Shown here: piece by piece, positions 49,409 through 60,180 of the stretch | Layout: each line of letters starts with the position of its first letter | How positions within the stretch are numbered: the first letter of the stretch is position 1 | NCBI GenBank assembly: GCA_016432725.1 | Contig: JACJDG010000003.1 | Span: 1,674,001 to 1,738,000, forward strand | Direction: 5' to 3' | DNA from: Streptomyces sp. DHE7-1 | Lineage (GTDB): Bacteria; Actinomycetota; Actinomycetes; Streptomycetales; Streptomycetaceae | Length of the DNA stretch: 64,000 nucleotides | Position numbers and translations under genes: made by a program | Notes under the pieces: model-generated | What the model was told of the DNA's origin: nothing | The model's input: only the letters and a program-made list of their open reading frames with translations | The model's database searches: none

Positions 49409-49624
49409 TCAGCCCTTCCAGGCGCGGGTCACCAGCCCGTCCCGCACCTCGAAGTTGAGCCGGCCCACCCGGTACTCCATGGTGATGACCGTGCCCGGCG
49501 GCAGTGACCGTACCGTCGGCCACCCGCGCTGCCGGGCGAGCCGCTCGGCGTTCGGGGCCTCGAGGCCGACGTACCCGTCCGGACTGTCCTGGGGCTCCGC
49601 TGGCGGAGTGGGAATCGGTGCCAT
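49409..49624 (-). CDS. I78-family peptidase inhibitor-like small protein
   Basis: 71 aa. The core ERLARQRGWPTVRSLPPGTVITMEYRVGRLNFEVRDG matches the potato-inhibitor-like I78 family, with the reactive loop in SLPPGTVITMEYRVGRLNF. There is no signal peptide, so a cytoplasmic role or a nonclassical target is implied. Start ATG 49624. Frame intact. Confidence 0.78.
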   Translation of the reverse strand: MAPIPTPPAEPQDSPDGYVGLEAPNAERLARQRGWPTVRSLPPGTVITMEYRVGRLNFEVRDGLVTRAWKG

Positions 49625-49918
49625 GCGGCCACGCTAGGCCGCATCGGGCGGCGACGGAAGCCGCGGTGACGGCGGGCCTTCGGTCCCCCTCCTGTCACGC
49701 TTCTGTCACAGGTTCCCGAACCCGTTTTCTTCGAACTCCGTCACACGATCGGGGTTTCCGTACCGTTCGCCGGGGTATTCGAACAGAATTCTCGGGCGCC
49801 GGAGCGCCCTCCCGAATTGTCCGGCGGAAAGCGCCGGGGCATCCACCGGGGCCGGTCCGACGTGTGATTCCGCGCCGAATCCCGGGCGGTGCCGGGAGGG
49901 CTGACACCGCAGCGGAAT

Positions 49919-50917
49919 TCACGGTTTCGGGGTGCCGCCGCGCGGTCCCGCCGACCGGGCCAGCGCCCCGTCGAGGCGGTCGCGGATCGCCCTGATCGCC
50001 TCGGTCAGCTCCGCGGGCTCCAGGACCTCGAACGGGAAGCCGGTCATCATGATGTGAATCACCATCACCTCCAGGCTCGGCGCGCCGCTGCGCAGGACGC
50101 AGGCGTCAGGGCCGTCGGCCTCCAGCGTCCCGGCGGACGGCGAGATCCGCTCGGCGGCCTCGTGCAGCGGCACCAGCAGCCGGACCGCGGACCGCTCGGC
50201 GTAGGCGCGCGTGGAGACGCCCTCGGAGACGTGGGCGGCGAGGTCCTCGGCGGGCGGCTCGCGCGGGGTGAAGCGGGGTCCGTGCGGCGGCCTGGGGGTG
50301 ATGCGGTCGACCCGGAAGGTCCGCCAGTCCGCCCGGTCGACGTCCCAGGCGACGAGGTACCAGCGCCGCTCGGTGCAGACCAGCCGGTGCGGTTCGACGG
50401 TGCGGCGGCTCGCGGCGCCGTCGTGCGTGCGGTACTCGAAGCGCAGCCGCTCGGCGTCCCGGCACAGATGGGCGATCTCGGTGAGCAGCGCCGGGTCGAC
50501 CGGGGAGGCCGGCGGGCCGCCGCGCAGCATCGGCACGGTGAAGGCGTTGAGCGCGCCCACCCGGCGGCGCAGCCGGTGCGGCAGCACCTGTTCCAGCTTG
50601 GCCAGGGCGCGCACGGAGGTCTCGCCGATGCCCTCGATGCCCTGGCCGGCCGCGGTGCGCAGGCCGACGGCCACGGCGACGGCCTCGTCGTCGTCCAGCA
50701 GCAGCGGGGGCAGTTCGGCGCCCGCGCCGAGCTGGTAGCCGCCGCCGGTGCCGGGACTGGCGTTGACCGGGTAACCCAGCTCGCGCAGCCGGTCCACGTC
50801 CCGGCGGACCGTGCGCGGGGTGACGCCGAGCCGGTCGGCGAGTTCGGCGCCGGACCACTCGCGGTGGGCCTGGAGCAGCGAGAGCAGACGCAGCAGTCGT
50901 GCCGAGGTCTCCAACAT
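49919..50917 (-). CDS. WYL-domain transcriptional regulator (HTH_11 plus WYL)
   Basis: 332 aa. N-terminal winged helix RLLRLLSLLQAHREWSGAELADRLGVTPRTVRRDVDRLRELGYPV, then the WYL domain around VEPHRLVCTERRWYLVAWDVDRADWRTFRVDRI and a C-terminal WCX region. WYL proteins sense nucleotides or oligonucleotides, often linked to DNA damage or defence. Start ATG 50917. Frame intact. Divergent from nothing in particular; target unknown. Confidence 0.87.
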   Translation of the reverse strand: MLETSARLLRLLSLLQAHREWSGAELADRLGVTPRTVRRDVDRLRELGYPVNASPGTGGGYQLGAGAELPPLLLDDDEAVAVAVGLRTAAGQGIEGIGETSVRALAKLEQVLPHRLRRRVGALNAFTVPMLRGGPPASPVDPALLTEIAHLCRDAERLRFEYRTHDGAASRRTVEPHRLVCTERRWYLVAWDVDRADWRTFRVDRITPRPPHGPRFTPREPPAEDLAAHVSEGVSTRAYAERSAVRLLVPLHEAAERISPSAGTLEADGPDACVLRSGAPSLEVMVIHIMMTGFPFEVLEPAELTEAIRAIRDRLDGALARSAGPRGGTPKP

Positions 50918-50989
50918 GGCGCCGAGTCTGCCAGCCGATGCGGACAGCCGCTGTCCTCGACGGGACAGCGGCTGCGGTGCGCGGTTCGC

Positions 50990-52188
<1,199 letters not shown>

Positions 52189-52973
52189 GTGCCGCGCATG
52201 CTCGACGTCAGTGACGCAGTACGCGCCGAGATCGGCGACGAAGAAGCCGACCGGCTGCTCGCCGGAGAGAACGCCCCGGGCAGTTACGACTGCACGTCCT
52301 GCCGCACCCGGGCGACTCCGAGCAGGAGCGCACCAGCACCGTTCTGTTCGTCGGCGACGAGACCGCCGTCCTCGCCTTCGCCCACGCCGGCTGCCTGCCC
52401 TCGCAGGTCGTCCAGGTCACCGAGGAGCAGCTGCAGGGCGCCGTGCGGTCCATCGGCGGCCGCCCCGCCGCCGACGGCGCCCCGGGGCGGTCCGTACCCG
52501 AGCAGGCCGTGCTCGGCGTGACCAGCGGACTGGTCCTGATCGAGGGCGAGTTGCACCCCGCGCTCGTCGTCGAGCCCACGGCGCCCATCGTGCGCCCCGG
52601 CTCCTACGGCGCCGGCGACGACTTCCTCCCGCTGCTCATCGAGCAGGGCTTCATGCCGGTGATGGAGCTGGCGTCGGTCCCGCCCGTGCTGCACGGCTGG
52701 TCGGTGCTGCTGGCGATGGGCCAGCTCCACGCGGTGCTCCAGCCGGGGATGGGCGGCGGTCAGCCGGTCGCGTGGTGGCAGGCGCACCAGCCGCTGCAGG
52801 TGACGGACAGCTGGCGGGCGGCCGCCAACAAGCACCAGCAGGTGCTGATGTTCGCGGCGCCGGTGGGGTCCATCGGCCGGCAGCCCCGGGAGGACCTGCT
52901 GCGCGACTCCCTCGACCGGGCCGCGGCGAGCGGCAAGCTGGTGGCGGCGGCCCTGCCCCTCGCGGGCACCTGA
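52189..52973 (+). CDS. Conserved Streptomyces protein, unknown function (frame broken once)
   Basis: Corrected length 261 aa. Start GTG 52189 behind GAGGGAG. A short N-terminal region with CTSC precedes an alpha/beta domain (VLFVGDETAVLAFAHAGCLPSQVVQV) and a C-terminal part with GVTSGLVLIEGELHPALVVEPTAPIVRP. No signal peptide. One base is missing near 52302; restoring it gives CTSCPHPGDSEQERTSTVLF. I recall homologs annotated only as hypothetical in Streptomyces. Confidence 0.65.
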
Positions 52974-53062
52974 GGCCCGTCCGGCGGCGGCCCGGGAGCG
53001 CGCCCCACTTGTACGACCGCATCCCTTTCCGATTCCGGTCGTTTGGACATACGTGCACGCAT

Positions 53063-53444
53063 ATGACACTCCTCCTCCCCGCCGGTCCGCCTTCGCCTCC
53101 GTTCCGTCCGCACGGGCGGGGGAGAGTTCGGTCGCGCCCTCGGCGACGCCGATCTACGACTCGCTCTACGCGGAGTGGGTCAAGGCCTTCCGTACGCTGC
53201 CGGGAGACCGCAGTGGTGAGGAGGAGCTGGGGTTCTGCGCCTTCGGGCACACCCCGCACAGCACCGGCTCGTACCGCATGAGCTCCTACAGCGCCTACAG
53301 CGCGGGGCGTACAGCGCCCGGCAGGGCGGCGGTCAGCAGCACCAGCCGCAGTGGCAGCGGGTCGGCACGCTGGGGCGGCAGCAGGACACCGGGATGCATC
53401 ACGTCCCGGCGGGGCTGCCGCCCGCTCCGCGGCGCGGCGCCTGA
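53063..53444 (+). CDS. Conserved Streptomyces small protein, unknown function (frame broken twice)
   Basis: Corrected length 127 aa. The conserved core is PSATPIYDSLYAEWVKAFRTLPGDRSGEEELGFCAF; then a Ser/Tyr- and Gln-rich C-terminal tail. Two bases are missing, in the C runs around 53077-53080 and G run 53304-53307; restoring both gives a continuous reading to the stop at 53442-53444. Start ATG 53063, no strong ribosome site. Resembles, from memory, hypothetical Streptomyces proteins next to der. Confidence 0.55.
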
Positions 53445-53497
53445 GGCATGGCGAAGGGCGGCCCCCGGTTCTCCGGGGGGCCGCCCTTCGCCATGCC
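53445..53497. terminator. Very strong bidirectional hairpin before der
   Basis: Perfect 22-bp stem (53445-53466 with 53476-53497) and a 9-base loop, directly after the stop at 53442-53444 and 17 bases before the convergent der stop. It serves both genes. Confidence 0.88.
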
Positions 53498-53513
53498 TGC
53501 CTCGGCGGGCCGG

Positions 53514-54992
53514 TTACTTCTTCTTGCCGCGCTTCTCGCGCACCCGCACCGAGATGTGGATCGGGGTGCCCTCGAAACCGAACTCCTCGCGCAGGCGGCG
53601 CTCGATGAAGCGCCGGTAGCCGGCCTCGATGAAGCCGGAGGCGAAGAGGACGAACCGCGGCGGCTTGGTGCCGGCCTGGGTGCCGAAGAGGATGCGCGGC
53701 TGCTTGCCGCCCCGGACGGGGTGCGGGTGGGCCGAGACCAGCTCGCCGAGGAAGGCGTTCAGCCGGCCCGTGGGCACCCGGGTCTCCCAGCCGTCGAGGG
53801 CCGCCTCGATCGCCGGGACCAGCTTCTCCATGTGGCGGCCGGTGCGGGCCGAGACGTTGACCCGGGGCGCCCAGGCGACCTGGCCCAGCTCGGTCTCGAT
53901 CTCCCGCTCCAGGTAGTAGCGGCGCTCCTCGTCGAGGGTGTCCCACTTGTTGAAGGCGAGGACGACCGCGCGGCCCGCCTCCACGGCCATGGTGACGATG
54001 CGCTGGTCCTGCACCGAGATGTTCTCGGAGGCGTCGATCAGGATGACGGCCACCTCCGCCTTCTCGACGGCGGCCGCGGTGCGCAGCGAGGCGTAGTAGT
54101 CGGCGCCCTGCTGGAGGTGGACCCGCTTGCGGATGCCCGCGGTGTCGACGAACTTCCAGGTCACCCCGCCCAGCTCGATCAGTTCGTCGACCGGGTCGCG
54201 GGTGGTGCCGGCCAGCTCGTTGACGACGACGCGCTCCTCGCCCGCGACCTTGTTCAGGAGGGAGGACTTGCCGACGTTCGGGCGGCCGATGAGGGCGATG
54301 CGGCGCGGACCGCCGACCGCGGTCCCGAAGGTCTGCTCAGGCGCCTCGGGCAGCGCCTCCAGGACGGCGTCCAGCATGTCGCCGGTGCCGCGTCCGTGCA
54401 GGGCGGAGACGGGGTGCGGCTCGCCGAGGCCCAGGGCCCAGAGGTAGGTGGCGTCGGCCTCGCCGCTCGGGCCGTCGACCTTGTTGGCGGCCAGCACGAC
54501 GGGCTTGCCCGCCTTGCGCAGCAGCCGTACGACCGCCTCGTCGGTGTCGGTGGCGCCGACCTTGGCGTCCACGACGAAGACGACCGCGTCGGCGGCCTCG
54601 ATCGCGTACTCGGCCTGCGCCGCGACGGAGGCGTCGATGCCGAGGACGTCCTGCTCCCAGCCGCCGGTGTCGACGACCTTGAAGCGGCGGCCCGCCCACT
54701 CCGCCTCGTAGGTGACGCGGTCGCGGGTGACGCCGGGCTTGTCCTCGACCACGGCCTCACGGCGGCCGATGATCCGGTTCACCAGGGTCGACTTGCCGAC
54801 ATTGGGACGGCCGACGACGGCGAGCACGGGCAGCGGGCCGTGGCCCGCCGCCTCGATGGCGCCCTCGACGTCCTCGATGTCGAAGCCCTCTTCCGCGGCG
54901 AGCTCCATGAACTCCGCGTACTCGGCGTCGCCGAGAGCCCCGTGGTCGTACTCGTGCTCAGCCGAGTCGCCGGGCTGGGTCTGGTCGTTCAT
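53514..54992 (-). CDS. der: Ribosome biogenesis GTPase Der (EngA)
   Basis: 492 aa. Tandem GTPase domains: G1 motifs GRPNVGKST and [10 protein letters not shown]3 DTGGW and DTAG, G4 NKVD and NKWD, followed by the KH-like C-terminal domain and a basic tail ending REKRGKKK. Needed for 50S assembly. An acidic N-terminal extension of about 50 residues is typical of actinobacteria. Start ATG 54992. Frame intact. Last gene of the likely aroH-tyrA-cmk-plsC-der unit. Confidence 0.95.
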   Translation of the reverse strand: MNDQTQPGDSAEHEYDHGALGDAEYAEFMELAAEEGFDIEDVEGAIEAAGHGPLPVLAVVGRPNVGKSTLVNRIIGRREAVVEDKPGVTRDRVTYEAEWAGRRFKVVDTGGWEQDVLGIDASVAAQAEYAIEAADAVVFVVDAKVGATDTDEAVVRLLRKAGKPVVLAANKVDGPSGEADATYLWALGLGEPHPVSALHGRGTGDMLDAVLEALPEAPEQTFGTAVGGPRRIALIGRPNVGKSSLLNKVAGEERVVVNELAGTTRDPVDELIELGGVTWKFVDTAGIRKRVHLQQGADYYASLRTAAAVEKAEVAVILIDASENISVQDQRIVTMAVEAGRAVVLAFNKWDTLDEERRYYLEREIETELGQVAWAPRVNVSARTGRHMEKLVPAIEAALDGWETRVPTGRLNAFLGELVSAHPHPVRGGKQPRILFGTQAGTKPPRFVLFASGFIEAGYRRFIERRLREEFGFEGTPIHISVRVREKRGKKK

Positions 54993-55252
54993 GAAGTCCG
55001 TACCTCGTTGTTCATCGTGGTGATCGGTGGAGCGGCCCTGGTGGGCCGATCCACTACTCAAGTGTCGCCTGCCCTGCCCGGTGGATCAGGCCGGAGGAAA
55101 TCAACGGTATCCGACCGACGCCGCCGCGCGGGGCCCGGTGCGTCCAGCCGCAAGGCGGAGGAGCGAGTCGACGCGGAGCGTCGGGGACCGACGACAACGC
55201 CGCGGATGGGCGTGCCGGGCCCGCGTCTCCGGCATGATCCACCGGGCAGGGC

Positions 55253-55895
55253 TCAGCGCCCGGTGAGGCGCCTGGCGTTCTCCAGGTGGCTGGTGAGCTG
55301 CTTCTGGATGCGCTCGGTCGCCTCGTCCAGCGCCCTGCGCGTGCGCCGTCCCGATCCGTCGCCCGCGTCGAACGGGTCGCCGAAGACGACGTCGACGCGG
55401 GAGCGCAGCGGGGGAGCGCCTTTATCAACCGGCCGGGCCGCTCGGTGCTTCCCAGTACGGCCACGGGCACGATCGGCGCTCCGCCGCGCAGCGCGAAGTA
55501 CGCGAGCCCGGCCCGCAGCGAGGCGAAGTCGCCCTCGCCCGGGTGCCCTCCGGGAAGATGCCCAGCACTCCCCCGGCCTCCAGCACGCCGAGGGCCCGGG
55601 TGACGGCGTTGCGGTCGGCGGAGGCGCGGTCCACCTGGAGCTGGCCGATGCCGGTCAGGAAGGGGTTCAGTGGGCCGACGAACGCCTCCTTCTTGATCAG
55701 GAAGTGCGTCGGCCGGGGCGAGACGCCCATGACCATCGGCCCGTCGATGTTGTGCGAGTGGTTCACGGCGAGGATCGCCGGGCCGCTCGCGGGCAGCTTC
55801 CAGGCGCCGAGCACACGCGGCCGCCACAGCCCGTACATCAGGCCGACGCCGATGCGCCGCCCGACCTCGGCACCCCGCTCCGACGGAAGGCTCAC
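55253..55895 (-). CDS. 1-acylglycerol-3-phosphate acyltransferase, PlsC (frame broken twice)
   Basis: Corrected length 214 aa. HX4D motif in VNHSHNIDGP, the FPEGTR acceptor motif and a downstream RGGAPIVPVAVLGS block. Converts lysophosphatidate to phosphatidate. Start GTG 55895 overlaps the cmk stop by four bases (GTGA). Bases are missing near 55535-55537 and 55417-55419; restoring both gives the C-terminal region RSRVDVVFGDPFDAGDGSG and a stop at 55253-55255. Distance to der is 261 bases; a second promoter may lie there. Confidence 0.85.
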
Positions 55896-56584
55896 TTCCC
55901 GGCCCGCTTCTCCTCGACCAGGGTGACGACGCACTCGATGACCTGGGCGAGGGTGAGCTCGGTGGTGTCCACCTCGACGGCGTCGCCGGCCTTGGCGAGC
56001 GGGGAGGTCTTGCGGCTGGAGTCCGCGGCGTCCCGCTTGATCAGGGCCTCGCGGGTGGCGTGGACGTCGGCGCCCTTCAGCTCGCCGCTGCGGCGGGCCG
56101 CGCGGGCCTCCGGGGAGGCGGTGAGGAAGATCTTCAGGTCGGCGTCCGGCAGCACGGTGGTGCCGATGTCCCGGCCCTCGACCACGATGCCCGGCTCGGC
56201 GCCGGCCGCCAGGGAGCGCTGCAGCTCGGTGATCCGGGTGCGCACCTCGGGCACCGCGCTGACCGCGCTGACCTTGGAGGTGACCTCCTGGGTGCGGATC
56301 GGGGCGGCCACGTCGACACCGTCGACCGTGATGGTCGGGGCGGACGGGTCGGTGCCGGAGACGATCTCCGGCTTGCCCGCGACCGCGGCGATGGCGGTCG
56401 GGTCCTCCAGGTCGATGCCGTTGGCCACCATCCACCAGGTGATGGCCCGGTACTGGGCGCCGGTGTCGAGGTAGCTCAGGCCGAGCTTGGCCGCCACGGC
56501 CTTCGACGTGCTCGACTTGCCCGTGCCGGAGGGGCCGTCGATCGCGACGATCACGGACTTGGCGGTCGGGGCGCCGTTTTCCAC
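55892..56584 (-). CDS. cmk: Cytidylate kinase
   Basis: 230 aa. Phosphorylates CMP and dCMP. P-loop IDGPSGTGKSS near the N-terminus, the insert domain with the conserved GRDIGT (VVEGRDIGTTVLPDADLKIFLTA) and the arginine-rich RRSGELKGADVHATREALIKRDAADSSRKTSPL lid. Start GTG 56584 after AAGGTGTC. It overlaps plsC by four bases. Frame intact. Confidence 0.94.
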   Translation of the reverse strand: MENGAPTAKSVIVAIDGPSGTGKSSTSKAVAAKLGLSYLDTGAQYRAITWWMVANGIDLEDPTAIAAVAGKPEIVSGTDPSAPTITVDGVDVAAPIRTQEVTSKVSAVSAVPEVRTRITELQRSLAAGAEPGIVVEGRDIGTTVLPDADLKIFLTASPEARAARRSGELKGADVHATREALIKRDAADSSRKTSPLAKAGDAVEVDTTELTLAQVIECVVTLVEEKRAGK

Positions 56585-56686
56585 GGGGGACACCTTCCTG
56601 GTGCGGTGCGGGGGCGGGGGGCCGGAGCGCGAGAGCGCCCTGCACAAGGTTACTGGGTGCCGGTGGCCCGGACGGACGGCCGCCTT

Positions 56687-57770
56687 CTACTGCCGCAGCG
56701 CCCAGCCCCGCTCGCGCAGCGCCTCCCGCAGCGCGGCCGCCGCGCCGGGCTCCACCATGAGCTGGACGAGGCCTGCCTGCTGCCCCGTCGCGTGCTCGAT
56801 CCGGACGTCCTCGATGTTGACCCCGGCCCGGCCCGCGTCCGCGAAGATACGGGCGAGCTGACCGGGCTGGTCGTCGATGAGGACGACGACGGTCTCGTAC
56901 TCACGGGGCGCGCTGCCGTGCTTGCCGGGCACTCGCACCTGGCCCGCGTTGCCGCGGCGCAGCACGTCCTCGATGCCCGAGCCGCCCTCGCGGCGCTTGT
57001 CCTCGTCGGAGGACTGCAGGGCGCGCAGGGCGCGGACGGTCTCCTCCAGGTCGGCGGAGACGTCGCTGAGCAGGTCGGCGACCGGGCCGGGGTTGGCGGA
57101 GAGGATGTCGATCCACATCCCGGGGTCGGAGGCGGCGATCCGGGTCACGTCCCGGATGCCCTGTCCGCACAGCCGTACGGCCGCCTCCTCGGCGTGCTCC
57201 AGGCGGGCCGCGACCATGCTGGAGACCAGGTGGGGCATGTGGGAGACGAGGGCCACGGCCCGGTCGTGGGCGTCGGCGTCCATGACGACCGGCACGGCCC
57301 GGCAGTGCGAGACCAGTTCCAGGGCGAGGTTGAGGACCTCGGTGTCGGTGTCCCGGGTCGGGGTGAGCACCCAGGGTCGGCCCTCGAAGAGGTCGCCGGT
57401 CGCGGCCAGCGGGCCGGACTTCTCCCGGCCGGACATGGGGTGGGTGCCGATGTAGGCGGACAGGTCCAGGCCGCGTGCCTCCAGGTCGCGGCGCGGGCCC
57501 CCTTGACGCTGGCCACGTCGACGTAGCCGCGCGCGGCGCCGCGGGCCATGACGTCCGCGAGGACGCCGGCGACGTGTGCGGGCGGGGCGGCGACGACGGC
57601 GAGGTCCACCGGGCCGTCGGGGCCTCGTCGGTGCCGGCGCCCAGCGCGGCCGCCGTGCGGGCCTGCTCGGGGTCGTGGTCGGCGAGGTGGACGACGACGC
57701 CGCGCTGGGTCAGGGCGAGCGCGGCGGAGGTGCCGATGAGCCCGGTGCCGATGACGAGTGCGGTTCTCAC
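56687..57770 (-). CDS. tyrA: Prephenate dehydrogenase with ACT domain (frame broken twice)
   Basis: Corrected length 361 aa. Oxidatively decarboxylates prephenate to 4-hydroxyphenylpyruvate for tyrosine. Rossmann VIGTGLIGTSAALAL at the start, the catalytic-type GTHPMSGREKSG block, and a C-terminal ACT domain (ETVVVLIDDQPGQLARIFADAGRAGVNIEDVRIE) that suggests tyrosine feedback. GTG start 57770 overlaps the aroH stop by four bases. Bases are missing in the G run 57619-57622 and at 57495-57502; restoring both gives one Rossmann-to-ACT protein. Confidence 0.92.
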
Positions 57771-58125
57771 TGGGCGATGTCCTTGCGCAGGGCGGCGGCG
57801 CCGAGGTAGACGTGGGCGATCCGGGCGCGGGGCAGGTCCGACTCGATGTGTGCGAGCACCCGGACGACACGGGGCATGGCGCCCTCGATGTCCAGTTCCT
57901 GGGCGCAGATCAGGGGGACGTCGACGATCCCGAGCTTGCGGGCGGCGGCGGCCGGGAAGTCGCTGTGCAGGTCGGGGGTGGCCGTGAACCAGATGCTGAT
58001 CAGGTCGTCGGCGGTGAGTCCGTTGCGCTCCAGGATCTCGGTGAGCAGCGCTCCGACCTGCTCGTCCATGTGACGGGCCTCGTCCCGCTCCAGCTGGACG
58101 GCCCCCGGACCGCTCGTACCGCCAC
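57767..58125 (-). CDS. aroH: Monofunctional AroH-type chorismate mutase (frame broken once)
   Basis: Corrected length 119 aa. Rearranges chorismate to prephenate. The fold is the trimeric AroH barrel: VRAVRGAVQLERDE at the N-terminus (active-site Arg) and ARIAHVYLGAAALRKD at the end. Start GTG 58125 behind AAGGAGCAGCACC. One base is missing in the C run 58102-58106. Head of the aroH-tyrA-cmk-plsC-der series, so it feeds TyrA directly. Matches B. subtilis AroH in length. Confidence 0.9.
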
Positions 58126-58339
58126 GGTGCTGCTCCTTGCTGACATGCGTTTCGTTCCTGGCCGGTCCAGCCTACTCAGGCCCGGGCGGCCGGGCGCGCG
58201 GCGCCCGCCCGCTGAGACGCGGGGCCGACCCGGTGAAGGCCGTGTCAGCCCTCCCGCCGCCTGCTTCGGCAGGAGCACCTTTGGTGCGAAGATGTCGCGA
58301 ATCATGGCTTTTCTTACCGCCGATGTTCGGAGTGACGAC

Positions 58340-58733
58340 ATGACCTACAGCACGACGCGCCGCACGGTTCTCGCGACGGGCGCGGCGGCGCTCGCCACCG
58401 GCTGCGGGGCGGCAGCGGTTCGACGGGCTCCTCCTCGTCGCCCGGCGGCATGGAGCTGGCGAGCACCAGCGACATCCCGAGGGCGGCGGCAAGATCTTCA
58501 AGGCGCAGAAGGTCGTGGTCACCCAGCCGTCGAAGGGCGACTTCAAGGCCTTCTCGGCGATCTGCACGCACGAGGGCTGCACGGTGAGCAAGGTGGCCGA
58601 CGGCACCATCGACTGCCCGTGCCACGGCAGCAGGTTCCACATCGCCGACGGCTCGGTGGCGCACGGCCCGGCGACCCGGCCGCTGCCCGCCGAGACGATC
58701 AAGGTGGACGGAAATTCGATCCACCTGGCGTGA
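58340..58733 (+). CDS. Rieske 2Fe-2S protein, Tat-exported lipoprotein (frame broken twice)
   Basis: Corrected length 131 aa. Tat-type signal TTRRTVLATGAAALATGCG with a lipobox cysteine, a Ser/Gly/Pro linker, then Rieske motifs CTHEGC and CPCHGSRF that bind the cluster by two Cys and two His. Start ATG 58340. Bases are missing in the G run 58406-58409 and at 58476-58478; restoring both gives ELASTSDIPEGGGKIFKAQKVVV. Its electron partner is unknown; no partner gene is adjacent. Confidence 0.85.
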
Positions 58734-58755
58734 GCGGCCCGCGTACGCTCCCGGG

Positions 58756-59498
58756 ATGCAGCCCGAGGACCTGGTACGCGACCACACGATCTACGCCTGC
58801 GTCATGGGTTCGCGGGCCTTCGGCCTGGCCACCGAGGCCAGCGACACCGACCGGCGGGGCGTCTTCCTCGCCCCCACTCCCCTGTTCTGGCGGTTCGGGA
58901 AGCCGCCGGCACATGTGGAGGGCCGGGCGAGGAGCGGTTCTCCTGGGAGCTGGAGCGCTTCTGCGAACTGGCGCTGCGCGGCAACCCGAACATCCTGGAG
59001 TGCCTGCACTCCCCGCTGGTGGAGCACGTGGACGACACCGGCCGCGAACTGCTGTCCCTGCGCGGCGCCTTCCTCTCCCGGCAGGTGTACGACACCTTCA
59101 CGCGCTACGCCCTCGGCCAGCGCAGGAAGCTCGACGCCGACGTCCGCACCACGGGCGCCCCGCGCTGGAAGCACGCCATGCACCTGCTGCGCCTGCTGAC
59201 GAGCGCGCGGGACCTGCTGCGCACCGGGGAGCTGCGGATCGACGTCGGCGACGAGCGGGAGCCGCTGCTGGCGGTGAAGCGGGGCGAGATCCCGTGGCCG
59301 GAGGTGGAGGCCCGCATGGCCCGGCTCGCGGCGCAGACCGAGGAGGCCCTGCGCCGCACCGCGCTGCCGCCGGAACCGGACCGCGCGCGCGTGGCCGGCT
59401 TCCTCTTCCGGGCGCGCCGGGACTCAGCCCGCCAGGCGGACGCGTACGACGAAGTCGTGCAGGGCGTCGTGCGCGCTGGGGGCGTCGGGCAGGGCTGA
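58756..59498 (+). CDS. Nucleotidyltransferase, COG3541-like (frame broken once), paralog of 59424-60176
   Basis: Corrected length 247 aa. Nucleotidyltransferase core GSRAFGLATEASDTDRRG, with the G-S and D-x-D metal ligands. A helical region (NPNILECLHSPLVEHVDDTGRELL) follows. One base is missing at 58925-58927; restoring it gives EGRGEERFSWELERF. The C-terminus overlaps the convergent nucleotidyltransferase gene by 75 bases. Substrate unknown. Confidence 0.75.
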
Positions 59499-60176
59499 GG
59501 CGGCCTGCGCCTCGTCCAGCACGGCGTGCAGCCGCTCCACGTCGGCCTCCACGCGTGCTAGGAGGCCGACGTCGGCGGTGCCGTGCTCGCGCTCGGCCTT
59601 GGCGGCGATCAGCTCGGGCAGGTAGGCGGGCGCGTCCACCTGGTCCAGCAGGGTGGGCAGATGGGCCTGGACCTCGCCGCTGCGCATGAGATGGATGCCG
59701 GTGAGCAGCACGCGGAACGTGTAGAGCAGCGGCTTGAGTTCGCCGGTCTTGTCGAACAGCCGCCACTGGGTCACCGCGAACCCGCGGTAGTGGTGGGCGT
59801 GGTGACGGGTGAGGACGCCCGGGACGAGGGCGGCCAGCTCCCGGTGCGCCTCGGAGGTGTGCGCCACGAGGGGCGACAGGAGCTGCTCCAGCACATAGCC
59901 GTTGCGCCGGAGCATCAGCCGGGCGAACTTGCGCACGTCGTGGGTGACGAGGTCCATCTCGACGCCGAACCGCACCCAGGTCCGCGACCGCGTCTCCTCC
60001 GGCTCGCGCAGCCCGACCAGGTCCGCGGCGGGCAGCAGATGGGCACCGCGCAGGTCGAGGTCGGAGTCCTCGGAGGGGAACCCGTACAGGTGGGCTCCGG
60101 AGACGGTCGCGAACAGCAGGGGGTGGGGCTGCTCGGCGATCACGGGCGTCAGGTCCATGTCGAGGTCGTCGATCAT
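59424..60176 (-). CDS. Nucleotidyltransferase, COG3541-like
   Basis: 250 aa. Core SGAHLYGFPSEDSDLDLRGAH with the S-G and D-x-D motif, then a VEMDLVTHDVRKFARLMLRRNGYVLEQLLSPL helical domain. Start ATG 60176. Its start is 4 bases after the ADP-ribosylglycohydrolase stop, so the two are cotranscribed in the NrtR operon. It converges on its paralog 58756-59498 and overlaps it by 75 bases. Frame intact. What is transferred, and to what, is unknown. Confidence 0.8.
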   Translation of the reverse strand: MIDDLDMDLTPVIAEQPHPLLFATVSGAHLYGFPSEDSDLDLRGAHLLPAADLVGLREPEETRSRTWVRFGVEMDLVTHDVRKFARLMLRRNGYVLEQLLSPLVAHTSEAHRELAALVPGVLTRHHAHHYRGFAVTQWRLFDKTGELKPLLYTFRVLLTGIHLMRSGEVQAHLPTLLDQVDAPAYLPELIAAKAEREHGTADVGLLARVEADVERLHAVLDEAQAASALPDAPSAHDALHDFVVRVRLAG

Positions 60177-60180
60177 GGGC

